Positions 40,959 to 48,311 of a DNA stretch of 48,311 nt are shown piece by piece. The notes beneath the pieces were generated by a model. It was not told where the DNA came from, did not search any database, and saw only the letters and a program-made list of their open reading frames with translations. A program made the position numbers and the translations under genes. Origin of the DNA: Streptomyces sp. NRRL S-31 (GTDB taxonomy: Bacteria > Actinomycetota > Actinomycetes > Streptomycetales > Streptomycetaceae); the NCBI RefSeq assembly GCF_000718775.1, contig NZ_JOCB01000062.1:1-48311 (forward strand), given 5' to 3'. Every line of letters begins with the position of its first letter. The stretch's first letter is position 1.

Positions 40959-40991
40959 TGAGCCCGGCCGCCTACGAGAAGGCCGGGCTCA
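40959..40991 (-). terminator. Terminator of the small gene at 41030-41185
   Basis: A perfect 11-bp stem tgagcccggcc/ggccgggctca with an 11-base loop lies 38 bp past the stop of the small minus-strand ORF. Confidence 0.75.
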
Positions 40992-41029
40992 TTCGCGCCC
41001 GCCCCACGACCTGCTCACGTCGCTCCCCG

Positions 41030-41185
41030 TCAGGAGAGGTGCTGCATCACGATGGTGAGGAGTCGCGCCAGCACCGGCGACCAGTCGAGCAGGATCTGCC
41101 CGCACGTCCGATGCCGTTTCCGGCGCCGTTCGGCGGCTTCCTTCTCGTCCGTCTCATCCGATGAGGCGGGTGCTTCCTCCATCAT
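41030..41185 (-). CDS. Charge-segregated small protein, 51 residues
   Basis: ATG 41185 is preceded by GCGGAGGG at a good distance. The product has an acidic start (MMEEAPASSDETDEKEAAE), a strongly basic centre (RRRKRHR) and a hydrophobic C-terminus (ILLDWSPVLARLLTIVMQHL). A terminator directly downstream supports a real transcription unit. I do not recognise the family; the last 22 residues could form an amphipathic or membrane helix. An upstream frame extension to 41449 looks non-coding. Confidence 0.5.
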   Translation of the reverse strand: MMEEAPASSDETDEKEAAERRRKRHRTCGQILLDWSPVLARLLTIVMQHLS

Positions 41186-41369
41186 CAGGCCCTCCGCGAT
41201 GTCCGGAAGATACCCGGCCGGTCGACCGGGCCTCCACGACGAGGGACCTCTCGGCCGCCTCGTGGTGAAGCGCGAGCGGACCTCCGCGGAAGACCAGGCA
41301 CAAGGATAAGGGGAACTCCCCGCCGGCATCCGACATCGGCGGTATTCGACAGGACGACCAGGCGGAGGT

Positions 41370-42617
41370 TCACGGGCCGGAGTCGACCGGTGAGGGGGCG
41401 TCACGTCCGGGACGCGGCAGCCGCCCGCCGAGGAGCACCGCGCAGGCACCGGCGGTCAGCAGCCCACCGGCCAGGAAGGTGTCCCGTACGCCGCCCAGCG
41501 GCAGGAGTAGTCCGCCGAGCGCGGCGCCCGCCGCGATACCGCCGTTGTACGCACCGGAGTTGGCCGCGAGCGCGATGTCCGTGCGGCCCGGCGCGCAGTG
41601 CAGCACCGCGTTCTGGGTGGTCATGAACACCGGACCGAGCGCACCGCCCATCAGCGCCAGGAACACCACCGCCGCCACCGGATCGGCGCCGGCCCCGTAC
41701 AGGCCGAGCATGCCCACGGCCTGCGTGGCGACGGCAGCGGTCAGCGAGGCCCGCGGAAAGCGGTCGAGCAACGCACCGGTGACGCCCACGCCGACCAGGC
41801 AGGCGACACCGAAAGCGACCAACAGGGCGCTGACCGCGCTCGGGGAGAACCCGCTCACGTCGCCCAGGAACGTCACGACGTAGGTGTACCCCGTGAACGC
41901 CCCGGTAGCGGACAGCGCCCCGGCCACGAGCACCGTCGCGAACCGGCGGGCGTCGGGGCCCGCTCCGTAGGCCGCCGGATCCTCCTCCGGCCGCGAGGTC
42001 GGCAGCAGGACGGCGATCACCAGCAGGGAGACCAGCCCCGAAGCCGCCGGCAGAGCGACGGGCAGCCGCCAGTCGCTCTGCCGGCCCAGCCAGGTCCCGG
42101 CGGGAACACCCAGCACCAGGGCGAGCGAACCGGCGACCGACAGCGCCCCCACCACACGCCCACGGATCTCGCGTGCGAACAGGCCCACCGCGACCGGGCC
42201 CAGCACGGCCCAGAACAGCGCCTGGGCGAGCGCCGTCAGCAGCCGCGCCCCGAGGAGGAGCCAGTAGGAGGTGGCCAGCGCCGCGCCCAGACTGGATACG
42301 ACGAGCGCGGCCAGCAGCCCCGTCAGCACATGGCGCCGGGGCACGGCCCGCACGGCGTGGGTCAGCGGCACGGACGCGACGGCCACCGTCACGCCGTAGC
42401 CGGTGACCAGGAGACCGGCCGCCGACAGGGACACCCGGAGGCTTTCGGAGAGGGGCTCCAGGAGGCCGACGGGCAGGTTCTCCGCGGTGTTGAAGGTGAA
42501 GGCCGCCACCATCAGGGCCACGAGCACGGCCAGTGCGCGCCAGGGAGCCGGTCGTCCCGTGACCGCGGGGCCGGGTCCCGCTCCCGTCGCCCGCGTCTGG
42601 TTCGTGGCACCGTCCAT
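41370..42617 (-). CDS. MFS transporter (arabinose/drug-efflux type)
   Basis: A 415-residue 12-helix protein, ATG 42617. Helix 1 contains AAFTFNTAENLPVGLLEPL, like the YdhP/AraJ-type exporters (split: FTFNTAENLPVGLLE). Motif C-like GSLALVLGVPAGTWLG and the loop DRFPRASLTAAV are seen. Substrate unknown. It sits alone between the small protein and an Imm-5-like gene. Confidence 0.87.
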   Translation of the reverse strand: MDGATNQTRATGAGPGPAVTGRPAPWRALAVLVALMVAAFTFNTAENLPVGLLEPLSESLRVSLSAAGLLVTGYGVTVAVASVPLTHAVRAVPRRHVLTGLLAALVVSSLGAALATSYWLLLGARLLTALAQALFWAVLGPVAVGLFAREIRGRVVGALSVAGSLALVLGVPAGTWLGRQSDWRLPVALPAASGLVSLLVIAVLLPTSRPEEDPAAYGAGPDARRFATVLVAGALSATGAFTGYTYVVTFLGDVSGFSPSAVSALLVAFGVACLVGVGVTGALLDRFPRASLTAAVATQAVGMLGLYGAGADPVAAVVFLALMGGALGPVFMTTQNAVLHCAPGRTDIALAANSGAYNGGIAAGAALGGLLLPLGGVRDTFLAGGLLTAGACAVLLGGRLPRPGRDAPSPVDSGP

Positions 42618-42703
42618 GGAGGTACCCCACCGGGCCGCCCGGTCCCGCCGCAACCGAATTCGCCCGCCATACGCGAGCGGCCCGGGGAGGAGCACGGACT
42701 CCG

Positions 42704-43252
42704 TCAGTCGGTGCGGGCGAGGGCACGCAGGCCGGCGTCCAGCACGCGGATCAGCTCACCGACCCGTCCGCCGCCGGCCGGCGCCGCCGGGAAGCGTTGG
42801 AGTACGTCGACGACGGCCGGTGTGGCACGCCGCACCGCCCGCTCGAGGTGTTCCGCGCCCACGCCCGGGTCGTCGCCGGCGAGGAGTTCGGCCGCCCTCG
42901 CCGCGTGAGCCCCGGCCCCGAGAATGTGCTTGACCTGGGTGGCCTTGGCCAGCGGATGCAGGTAGGCGGCGCCCGCCGCGGACATCGCCGCCCACGCCGC
43001 CTCGCGCGCCGCCACGGTCCTCACGTCCTTCGCCGCCTTGAGGGCGGCCGACGCGGTGTCACGCAGCGACTTCCCGCGCTCACCGCCCCGGGCGAACTCC
43101 CACGCGGTGCGGATGGCGTCCCGAGGCCGCGAGTCGCCCGGCTGATCGGTCTCGAACACGTCCAGCACCTCCTCCGCGCACGCCGCGGCGAAGGCGGTGA
43201 CCGCACGAAGGTCCCGCTTGCCGAGGACCACCTCGCTCGCTTCCCCTGCCAT
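42704..43252 (-). CDS. Imm-5-like putative immunity protein
   Basis: A 182-residue all-helical, alanine-rich protein (ATG 43252, weak ribosome site). The pattern of repeated Arg/Ala helices with RDAIRTAWEFARGG, AREAAWAAMSAAGAA and AAHAARAAELL resembles the Imm-5 family of polymorphic toxin immunity proteins. No toxin gene is adjacent, so it would be an orphan or the name may mislead. Confidence 0.6.
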   Translation of the reverse strand: MAGEASEVVLGKRDLRAVTAFAAACAEEVLDVFETDQPGDSRPRDAIRTAWEFARGGERGKSLRDTASAALKAAKDVRTVAAREAAWAAMSAAGAAYLHPLAKATQVKHILGAGAHAARAAELLAGDDPGVGAEHLERAVRRATPAVVDVLQRFPAAPAGGGRVGELIRVLDAGLRALARTD

Positions 43253-43320
43253 GGGCCCATTGTCGGTGACCGAGCGGTACCGGAACACCCGACCGCCGGG
43301 CCGGACCGACCACGGCGTGC

Positions 43321-43349
43321 GGCCGGGGCCCCGCGAGAGGACCCCGGCC
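43321..43349 (-). terminator. Terminator-like hairpin after the chitinase gene
   Basis: ggccgggg (43321-43328) pairs with ccccggcc (43342-43349) in the gap 59 bp beyond the chitinase stop. Confidence 0.5.
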
Positions 43350-43407
43350 CCGCCTCACCCGTGGTCACGCCGTCGGCCGGCCGTCCGGGCGGTGACGGTA
43401 CGGCGGT

Positions 43408-44931
43408 TCAGCAGGCGCCGAGGTCCTGCCAGACGCCCCACTCACCGGTGGAGCCGGGCTCCTCGCCCGTCGTCCACCACTTGGCCTTCCAGTTGTGGCC
43501 CTTGTACGAGACCTGCTGGCCGCCGGTGTACACCTTGTCCTTGGCCCACGGGGCGGCCGTGCACTGGCTGCCGGAGCCGCCGGTGACGGTCAGGGAGTAG
43601 GTCGCCGAGTGGCTGCCGGAGGCGCCCGCGCCGGTCACGGTGACCGTGTAGGTGCCGGAGGCCGCGGCCGAGGTGGTGGCCAGGGTGAGCGTGGAGCTGC
43701 CGCCCGCGGTGACCGATGCGGGGCTGAGGGAGGCGGTGACGCCCGCCGGGGCCCCGCTCACGCTGAGCTGCACGCTCTGGGCGTCACCCTTCGTCACGGC
43801 CGTCTTCACGGTGGCCGTGGCGGACTGGCCGGCCGTCACGGTCCCGGAGGCCGGGGTGAGCGCGACCGAGAAGTCGTTGGACGGGGTGGTGGTGCCGCCG
43901 GTGAACGGCGCGAAGATGTGCGTGAAGTCCCACGTGTTCTGCTGGATGCCCGAGCAGTTGTCCGCGGCGGCTCCGCCCGGGCAGCCGCCGTTGTCCCGCT
44001 GCAACGCCCAGAAGGACAGGGTGTTGATGCCCTTGGCGACCGCCCAGTCGTACACGGTACGGGCGCCTGCCAGCGTGAAGGTCTCCGCCTTGCCGAAGTC
44101 GTCGACACCCGGCATCTCGGTGACGCCGACCATGTTCCACAGCTGGGCCGGGGTCTTGGCCGGGTACAGCTGGGCGAGCAGGTCGTACAGACCCTGGGCG
44201 GCGGTCTGGGTGTCCTTCGCCATGTCGTGGGTCTGGTTGTCGTAGTAGTCGAACGTCATGAGGTTCACGACGTCGATCCGGGTGCCGTTGCTCACCGCGT
44301 TGCGCAGCAGCGCCGCGCCGTTGTCCGCGAGACCGTGCGTGGTGGTCGGCAGCGTGTAGGAGATCTCCACCTTGCGCCCGCCTGCCGCCGCCCAGTCCTG
44401 GACCAGTTTGATGGCCTTGTTGCGGCGGTCGATACCGGCGGTGTTGTCGAGCGAGTCGACCTCGATGTCCATGTCGAGCCGCGAGATGTCGTAGGTGGTG
44501 ATGACCTTCTCGTACGCGGCGGCGATCTGCTGGACGTCGGTGCAGCTGTCGGCGATCTCGGTACCCGTGGTGTCGGCCGTGTAACCCCCGAACGAGGGGA
44601 TGACGTCGCCGCCGCCTGCCTGGATCGTCTTGATGTCGGCGCCGAAGGTCGAGGCGGCGATCGGCATGCTCGTGTCGCCGTTCCAGTACGGCGTGCAGGA
44701 GCCCTTGGAGGCGGTCTGGAGGAACGCCATCGTCAGGTGCTTGGCGCCCGACTGGGCGGACAGGGCGGCGGGGCTCTCGCCGGTCCAGGCCTCGAAGTAG
44801 GGGGCGAAGACGTGGTTCGGCAGTGGCGTCGCGGCCTCGGCGGTGCCGGTTCCCGTGAGGGCGAGGCCCACCGCGGCCGCCGTGGTGGCGGCCGCGGTGA
44901 GGGCCGCGCGGAAGGAACGCACGAGTCTCAT
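43408..44931 (-). CDS. Secreted GH18 chitinase with Ig-like domain and CBM5/12
   Basis: A 507-residue exported enzyme. The signal peptide ends near TAEA (about 33). The GH18 barrel (37-350) has the catalytic motif ISRLDMDIEVD with acid Glu157 and its helper aspartates 153 and 155, plus LMTFDYYD. An Ig-like beta domain (about 352-450, FSVALTPASGTVTAGQ) and a chitin-binding CBM5/12 ending KAKWWTTGEEPGSTGEWG follow. It cleaves chitin outside the cell. Upstream, TTGACC (45020-45025) and TATTCC (44996-45001) form a minus-strand promoter next to two DasR-like repeats. Confidence 0.94.
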   Translation of the reverse strand: MRLVRSFRAALTAAATTAAAVGLALTGTGTAEAATPLPNHVFAPYFEAWTGESPAALSAQSGAKHLTMAFLQTASKGSCTPYWNGDTSMPIAASTFGADIKTIQAGGGDVIPSFGGYTADTTGTEIADSCTDVQQIAAAYEKVITTYDISRLDMDIEVDSLDNTAGIDRRNKAIKLVQDWAAAGGRKVEISYTLPTTTHGLADNGAALLRNAVSNGTRIDVVNLMTFDYYDNQTHDMAKDTQTAAQGLYDLLAQLYPAKTPAQLWNMVGVTEMPGVDDFGKAETFTLAGARTVYDWAVAKGINTLSFWALQRDNGGCPGGAAADNCSGIQQNTWDFTHIFAPFTGGTTTPSNDFSVALTPASGTVTAGQSATATVKTAVTKGDAQSVQLSVSGAPAGVTASLSPASVTAGGSSTLTLATTSAAASGTYTVTVTGAGASGSHSATYSLTVTGGSGSQCTAAPWAKDKVYTGGQQVSYKGHNWKAKWWTTGEEPGSTGEWGVWQDLGAC

Positions 44932-45023
44932 GTCAGTCCCGGTGTCTGGAGGGGGTGGCCGATGTCCGTGTACGGACAGGGCGTTGCCGACTACTGGAAT
45001 AGCGCCCGCCCCGGGAGCGGGTC

Positions 45024-45053
45024 AATGGTCTGGACCAAGAAGGGACTAGACCA
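45024..45053 (-). promoter_or_regulatory. DasR-like twin operator of the chitinase promoter
   Basis: atggtctggaccaa (45025-45038) and gggactagacca (45042-45053) match the 12-bp chitinase-promoter repeats and the dre consensus TGGTCTAGACCA at 11 and 10 of 12 positions. They sit just upstream of, and overlap, the -35 box at 45020-45025, as expected for repression by the GntR regulator DasR. Two 12- to 16-bp palindromes with TGTAC cores (44963-44978, 45078-45089) flank the promoter. Confidence 0.7.
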
Positions 45054-45194
45054 ATTTCCCGCGCCCGGATGCCCTGTCCCTGTACAGGGCACCCGGTGGC
45101 GGACTGGACCACGGCCGAACGTCCCACCAGGTCAGTCCCCGGCGACGCGCGGGCCGGCGTGTTCCGCTCGGACGGATGTCGGAGTGTTCCGGGA

Positions 45195-45623
45195 TCACGC
45201 CGACCCGGTCGCCCCGGCACCGGACCGCCGCCGCGAAGGAAGCGTGGACGCCAGTGCCCACCGGCCCGGTCCGAAGGCGGCGATGAGGAGGAAGGACCAG
45301 CAGAACATGGCCGCCGGTTCGCCGCCGTTCTCGATGGGCAGGGCCGCCTGGGCCTGGTGCACGTCGAAGTAGGCGTACGCCATGGACCCCGAGCACAGCA
45401 GGGCGGCGACGCGAGTGCCGAGACCGCCCAGGACCAGGATTCCGCCGACCAGTTGGATGGCCGCGGCCCACCAGCCGGGCCATGCGGCGAAGTGCGGCGC
45501 GGCGCCGTGCGGACCGCCCGGGACGCCGAACAGGGTGGCGGCTCCATGGCAGGCGAACAACAGTCCCACGACGATCCGGAACAGCCCGAGCACGTGCTCC
45601 TTGCTTCTTTCCAGCGCTTCCAT
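45195..45623 (-). CDS. DoxX-family membrane protein
   Basis: A 142-residue four-helix membrane protein, ATG 45623 with AGAGGAG. DoxX features are LGLFRIVVGLLFACHGAATL, given here in part (FRIVVGLLFACHG), then WAAAIQLVGGILVLGG and FLLIAAFGPGRWALA. Members are linked to thiol redox stress or act as quinol oxidase subunits. It stands between the chitinase and LPMO genes. The nearest dre-like site (45869-45880) is about 250 bp upstream, so co-control is possible but not shown. Confidence 0.88.
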   Translation of the reverse strand: MEALERSKEHVLGLFRIVVGLLFACHGAATLFGVPGGPHGAAPHFAAWPGWWAAAIQLVGGILVLGGLGTRVAALLCSGSMAYAYFDVHQAQAALPIENGGEPAAMFCWSFLLIAAFGPGRWALASTLPSRRRSGAGATGSA

Positions 45624-45868
45624 GGGAGGTGCTCCTCTCTCGCGCGGCGACCTCTTGGCGCTGCGCCGTGGCGGGGGGAGGCGGTGCCGAGGATGGGTTG
45701 CGCACGCGGGCGTGCCGGCCCGGGCGGCGTCGGTGCGAGGTGCCGGAGCGGTGCTCCGGCAGGGGGTGCGACCGCCGCGTCCGTGGGGTGCCGCGCGGCG
45801 GGGTGAACGGTTCCGGTGTCGTCCGGTGGCACGCACGCGCAGTCGAACTGTGAACCATCCGGCCAGCC

Positions 45869-45880
45869 TTGTCTAGACCA
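45869..45880. promoter_or_regulatory. DasR-like site in the DoxX-LPMO divergent gap
   Basis: TTGTCTAGACCA matches 11 of 12 dre positions. The 624-bp gap 45624-46247 holds this site, the LPMO sites at 46005-46038 and no credible ORF. Confidence 0.6.
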
Positions 45881-45980
45881 ATAGCGCGGAGAAGTCCGGT
45901 GCGCGACACGATTTCCGGAGCCGGCCTTCCCGGTCGCCGAAGCGGGCGCCGGCGGCGGGCGGTTCACCTCGTCCAGCCTC

Positions 45981-46038
45981 TTGACCGAATCCGGTCCGAG
46001 GCTATGGTCTAGACCTAGTGGGCGTCAGGTCCAGACCT
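45981..46038 (+). promoter_or_regulatory. LPMO promoter overlapped by DasR-like sites
   Basis: TTGACC (45981-45986) and TATGGT (46003-46008) are 16 bases apart. TGGTCTAGACCT (46005-46016, 11 of 12 dre positions) covers the -10 box, and a weaker copy AGGTCCAGACCT lies at 46027-46038. Binding would block transcription until chitin-derived amino sugars release the repressor. The leader would be about 230 bases. Confidence 0.65.
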
Positions 46039-46247
46039 GTGCCGGCCGTCGCCCTGCCCCGTGGCGTCGGTCGCGCGAAGACGCGGCGCGTGTCCCACGC
46101 GCCGCGTCGCCAACGTGTCCGCGCACCCCGTCCGGCCGGCGGGGTGCGCGGACGGCGCGGACCACGCGACGCGACACGACCGGTCCGGCCGGACTTCACG
46201 GGCGCCTGTTCTGACACATTCCGACATTCCGAAGGAAGTGACGTGGC

Positions 46248-46997
46248 ATGAACACAAAAAGACGCGCGGCTTTCGCGATCGGTGCGCTGGTCGCCCCGGT
46301 GCTCGCCGTCAGCCTTCCGGCGAGCACGGCCAGCGCCCACGGCTGGGTGACGCTGCCCACGAGCCGGCAGCAGCAGTGCGCCGAGGGCGTCGTCGACTGC
46401 GGCCAGATCAAGTACGAACCGCAGAGCGTCGAGGGTCCGAAGGGACTGCAAAGCTGTAGCGGCGGCCACGCGGAGTACGCCGAGCTCGACAACGACAGCA
46501 AGGCGTGGAAGGTCACGCCGGTCGGCACGACGGCGACGTTCACCTGGCACAACACGGCCCGCCACTCCACCACCAACTGGCAGTACTTCATCGGTGGGCA
46601 GAAGATCGCCGAGTTCGACGGCCGCAACCAGCAGCCGGCGGCGGACGTCAGCCAGCAGGTGAACTTCGGCGGCTTCACCGGCCGCCAGAAAGTACTCGCC
46701 GTCTGGAACATCGCGGACACCGGCAACGCCTTCTACTCCTGCGTCGACGTCAACATCGGCGGCACCGGTGGCGGCACGGGCGGTGGCACGGGTGGCGGCA
46801 CGGGCGGTGGCACGGGTGGTGGCACCGGCGGCGGAGACACCTGCACCACGCCGGCCTGGGACGCCGCACGGGTCTACAACGGCGGTGACACCGTCTCCTA
46901 CGGCGGCCACAACTGGCGTGCCAAGTGGTGGGTGTCGGGCGACAAGCCCGGTACCACCGGCCAGTGGGGCGTCTGGGAAGACCTCGGGGCCTGCTAG
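46248..46997 (+). CDS. Secreted AA10 lytic polysaccharide monooxygenase with CBM5/12
   Basis: A 249-residue copper enzyme. The signal peptide ends at ASA, leaving His31 as the N-terminal copper ligand (HGWVTLP). The second ligand is His106 in TARHSTTNWQYFI, and the axial Phe is in NAFYSCVDVNI. A Gly-Thr linker made of repeated GGGT units (46760-46837) joins a CBM5/12 that ends RAKWWVSGDKPGTTGQWG. It oxidatively breaks crystalline chitin and boosts the chitinase nearby. The carbohydrate module is nearly the same as that of the chitinase. Ribosome site AAGGAAG. Confidence 0.95.
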   Translation: MNTKRRAAFAIGALVAPVLAVSLPASTASAHGWVTLPTSRQQQCAEGVVDCGQIKYEPQSVEGPKGLQSCSGGHAEYAELDNDSKAWKVTPVGTTATFTWHNTARHSTTNWQYFIGGQKIAEFDGRNQQPAADVSQQVNFGGFTGRQKVLAVWNIADTGNAFYSCVDVNIGGTGGGTGGGTGGGTGGGTGGGTGGGDTCTTPAWDAARVYNGGDTVSYGGHNWRAKWWVSGDKPGTTGQWGVWEDLGAC

Positions 46998-47015
46998 ACA
47001 ACGCACCCGACCCGT

Positions 47016-47043
47016 CGGCGTGCGCTCCCCGGAGCGCACGCCG
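47016..47043 (+). terminator. Terminator of the LPMO gene
   Basis: A 13-bp perfect arm pair cggcgtgcgctcc / ggagcgcacgccg with a two-base centre starts 19 bases after the stop. Confidence 0.8.
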
Positions 47044-47049
47044 GCCCCT

Positions 47050-47118
47050 GCGCGACCGAACGGCTGAACGGCTGCACGACCGAACCCCTGAACGGGTCGC
47101 GCGACCGAACGGCTGAAC
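47050..47118. repeat. Direct repeat in the 407-bp gap after the LPMO gene
   Basis: gcgcgaccgaacggctgaac occurs at 47050-47069 and 47099-47118, with a degenerate copy between. The gap (46998-47404) otherwise holds the terminator and a promoter; no ORF is credible. Confidence 0.6.
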
Positions 47119-47278
47119 CGCCGGCCCGGCGCCTGGACCCCGGCACGGTCACAGCGAACCGCTGCGACCCCGGCTGCGACGCCACCGGCCTCGACCGTGA
47201 CCTGCCCGGAGCCGACGTCCGGGATGTCCCGCAAGCGCCCTGCCGTAGCCCAGAAGTGCAAGATCGTGCCGGGTGCTG

Positions 47279-47307
47279 CTGACCGGCGGCACCGGGCGGG
47301 TTATATG
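47279..47307 (+). promoter_or_regulatory. Candidate promoter of the DUF5709 gene
   Basis: CTGACC (47279-47284) and TATATG (47302-47307) are spaced by 17 bases in an otherwise G/C-rich gap; the transcript would have about a 90-base leader. Confidence 0.5.
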
Positions 47308-47404
47308 GACGCGTCACCGCTTCCGAGAGGACACCGGTGCGGGGCGAAGATGCGGTGAGGGATGACAGCCCCCATTCCTCCAGGCGGATGACGATGGAGC
47401 GCAG

Positions 47405-47869
47405 TTGACTGCTGAGATGATGGGTGACGACGTCTACCAGCCGGACGGGTCCGATGTGCAGGACGACGTCGGCCTGCTGGACGCGTCGGACACCCTGGAC
47501 TACCGGGGCGGCGACGAGGCTCTGGACGAGGGCTACTCGCCCCCGGAGAGACCGTGGGGCGTTGAGCACACCGGTGTCACGGCGTCGGAGCGGTGGCGAG
47601 GGGAAAGCCTGGACGAGCGCCTCGCGGAGGAGGTGCCCGACATAGGTGTCCCGGAGGGCGACGGGCTCGGCGACACCTGGGGCACGGACGGCGAGCTGAT
47701 CGACTACGAGGTGGGCGACGAGCGCGCCGGCCGGCTCGTGGCGCCGGACGAAGGCAGTCACGAGAACACCGAGTCCGACCTGTTCGCGTCCGACATGGGA
47801 CTGGACGGAGCCGGGGCCTCGGCGGAGGAAGCGGCGATGCACGTGATCCCCGACTCCGAGTCCTACTGA
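47405..47869 (+). CDS. DUF5709 acidic protein
   Basis: A 154-residue, very acidic soluble protein. TTG 47405 has GGAG five bases upstream; ATG 47417 and ATG 47420 are in-frame alternatives. Typical DUF5709 features are VYQPDGSDVQDDVGLLDASD, here in part (QDDVGLLDASDTLDYRG), then DEGYSPPERPWGVE, LDERLAEEVPD and ESDLFASDMGLDG. The function is unknown. It is a widespread actinobacterial protein, possibly stress-related; no membrane segment or catalytic motif is seen. Confidence 0.88.
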   Translation: MTAEMMGDDVYQPDGSDVQDDVGLLDASDTLDYRGGDEALDEGYSPPERPWGVEHTGVTASERWRGESLDERLAEEVPDIGVPEGDGLGDTWGTDGELIDYEVGDERAGRLVAPDEGSHENTESDLFASDMGLDGAGASAEEAAMHVIPDSESY

Positions 47870-48234
47870 GGTCCGCGCGCCCGCGAGACGGGCCGCTGTC
47901 GCACCGGGACGGGTGACGTGCCCCATAGGGCGCGTGTCACGTCCTGGGCGGGTTCGTAGGTGTGTACGGCCCCGACCAGCAGGGAAAGCCCCGATATGCC
48001 CGTTTGGCGCATTTTCTCCTACCTGGGGTAGTAGGTCACACTCTTGCCCCGCTTTCGGTGGGCCGCTAACCATGGTGGTCGTTGCCGTACGCCGCAGGGC
48101 ACAGCCCGGTGTGGACCACCGGACCGTTCCTGCGGCGTCGTGCAGACAGGGCCTCGACCGCGACGCCCTGCGGGCCGCGACCGGGACATCCGGCCGGCGC
48201 CTCGAACGACGTCCTCCAGGAGAGTTCCTTCCCC
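47870..48234 (+). promoter_or_regulatory. Structured leader region before the secreted-protein gene
   Basis: This 365-bp stretch has no credible ORF. An imperfect inverted repeat gtgacgtgcccc/gggcgcgtgtcac near 47913-47940 may end the DUF5709 transcript. An A/T-rich patch at 48001-48020 could hold a promoter. Downstream, acgccgcagg (48089-48098) pairs with cctgcggcgt (48129-48138) around an inner ccggtg/caccgg hairpin, giving a two-tier stem in the leader of the gene at 48235. It could be a cis-regulatory RNA, but I cannot assign a class. Confidence 0.4.
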
Positions 48235-48311
48235 ATGCTCGCGTTCACCGCCACCCGCCGCCTCGCCCGCCTGCGCTCCCTCGCCCTGACGGGTCTCGCC
48301 ACGACCGGCGC
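48235..48311 (+). CDS. Start of an exported protein (partial, runs off the window)
   Basis: ATG 48235 has AGGAGAG about 12 bases upstream. The 25 visible codons read MLAFTATRRLARLRSLALTG and continue LATTG, a basic start followed by a hydrophobic core, i.e. a signal peptide. The function lies outside the window. A structured leader precedes it. Confidence 0.6.
   Translation, partial: MLAFTATRRLARLRSLALTGLATTG

Noticed and set aside
40880..40980. Possible tRNA-like fold in the gap before the small gene
   Set aside because: No T-loop GTTCRA consensus or acceptor pairing could be found; the only stable structure is the terminator.
46760..46837. Short regular repeats as a possible CRISPR or satellite
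   Set aside because: They encode the in-frame Gly-Thr linker of the LPMO.

Overview
The window is high-GC actinobacterial DNA, almost certainly a Streptomyces chromosome. Codon third positions are nearly all G/C, GTG and TTG starts are common, 4-bp ATGA/GTGA gene overlaps are frequent, and the gene content is typical of the genus (BldG/RsbW-type partner switches, a stressosome operon, DasR-type palindromes beside a chitinase and a lytic chitin monooxygenase, many secreted proteins). I found no rRNA, tRNA, CRISPR array, transposase or phage gene.

Layout. 1-3850 (minus): a translationally coupled four-gene operon (Trypco1-like protein, trypsin-VMAP protein, MoxR-type AAA ATPase, SAV_2336-type protein running off the edge), matching the predicted MoxR/VMAP biological-conflict systems. 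4232-8055: a membrane molybdopterin oxidoreductase and a fasciclin lipoprotein facing an RskA-SigK pair, resembling the mycobacterial SigK locus. 8306-10422: a frameshifted membrane gene, an XRE-type membrane regulator and a small secreted four-cysteine protein. 10579-16755 (minus): a six-gene stressosome operon, rsbR-rsbS-rsbT, HATPase-SpoIIE phosphatase, hybrid histidine kinase, receiver-phosphatase. 17147-20976 (minus): a collapsed ABC transporter, a geranylgeranyl-reductase-type flavoprotein and a GNAT-methyltransferase fusion.

21147-27492 (plus) is the most interesting segment: a compact RiPP (ribosomally made, modified peptide) operon. It encodes a SPASM protein whose three radical-SAM cluster cysteines are replaced by Thr, Ser and Ala; a PqqD-like recognition element; a 51-residue cysteine-free precursor with a near-perfect Shine-Dalgarno sequence; an intact B12-type radical SAM enzyme; a JmjC/cupin oxygenase; and an MFS exporter. 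I recognise no described RiPP family with this composition.

27631-31624: a small unknown protein, a double-GNAT acetyltransferase, an MFS exporter and an alpha/beta hydrolase, with several large hairpins. 31756-38795 (plus): a molybdenum hydroxylase operon (CoxL, CoxM and CoxS types), an amidohydrolase-2 protein, the XdhC maturation factor and a LysR regulator. 38839-43252: a methyltransferase, a divergent STAS antagonist and RsbW-like kinase, a repeat-rich gap, a 51-residue small protein, an MFS exporter and an orphan Imm-5-like protein. 43408-46997: a chitin module (GH18 chitinase, DoxX protein, AA10 LPMO) with several DasR-like sites. 47405-48311: a DUF5709 protein and the start of a secreted protein behind a structured leader.

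All calls come from reading the sequence and from family knowledge. No database search was run.
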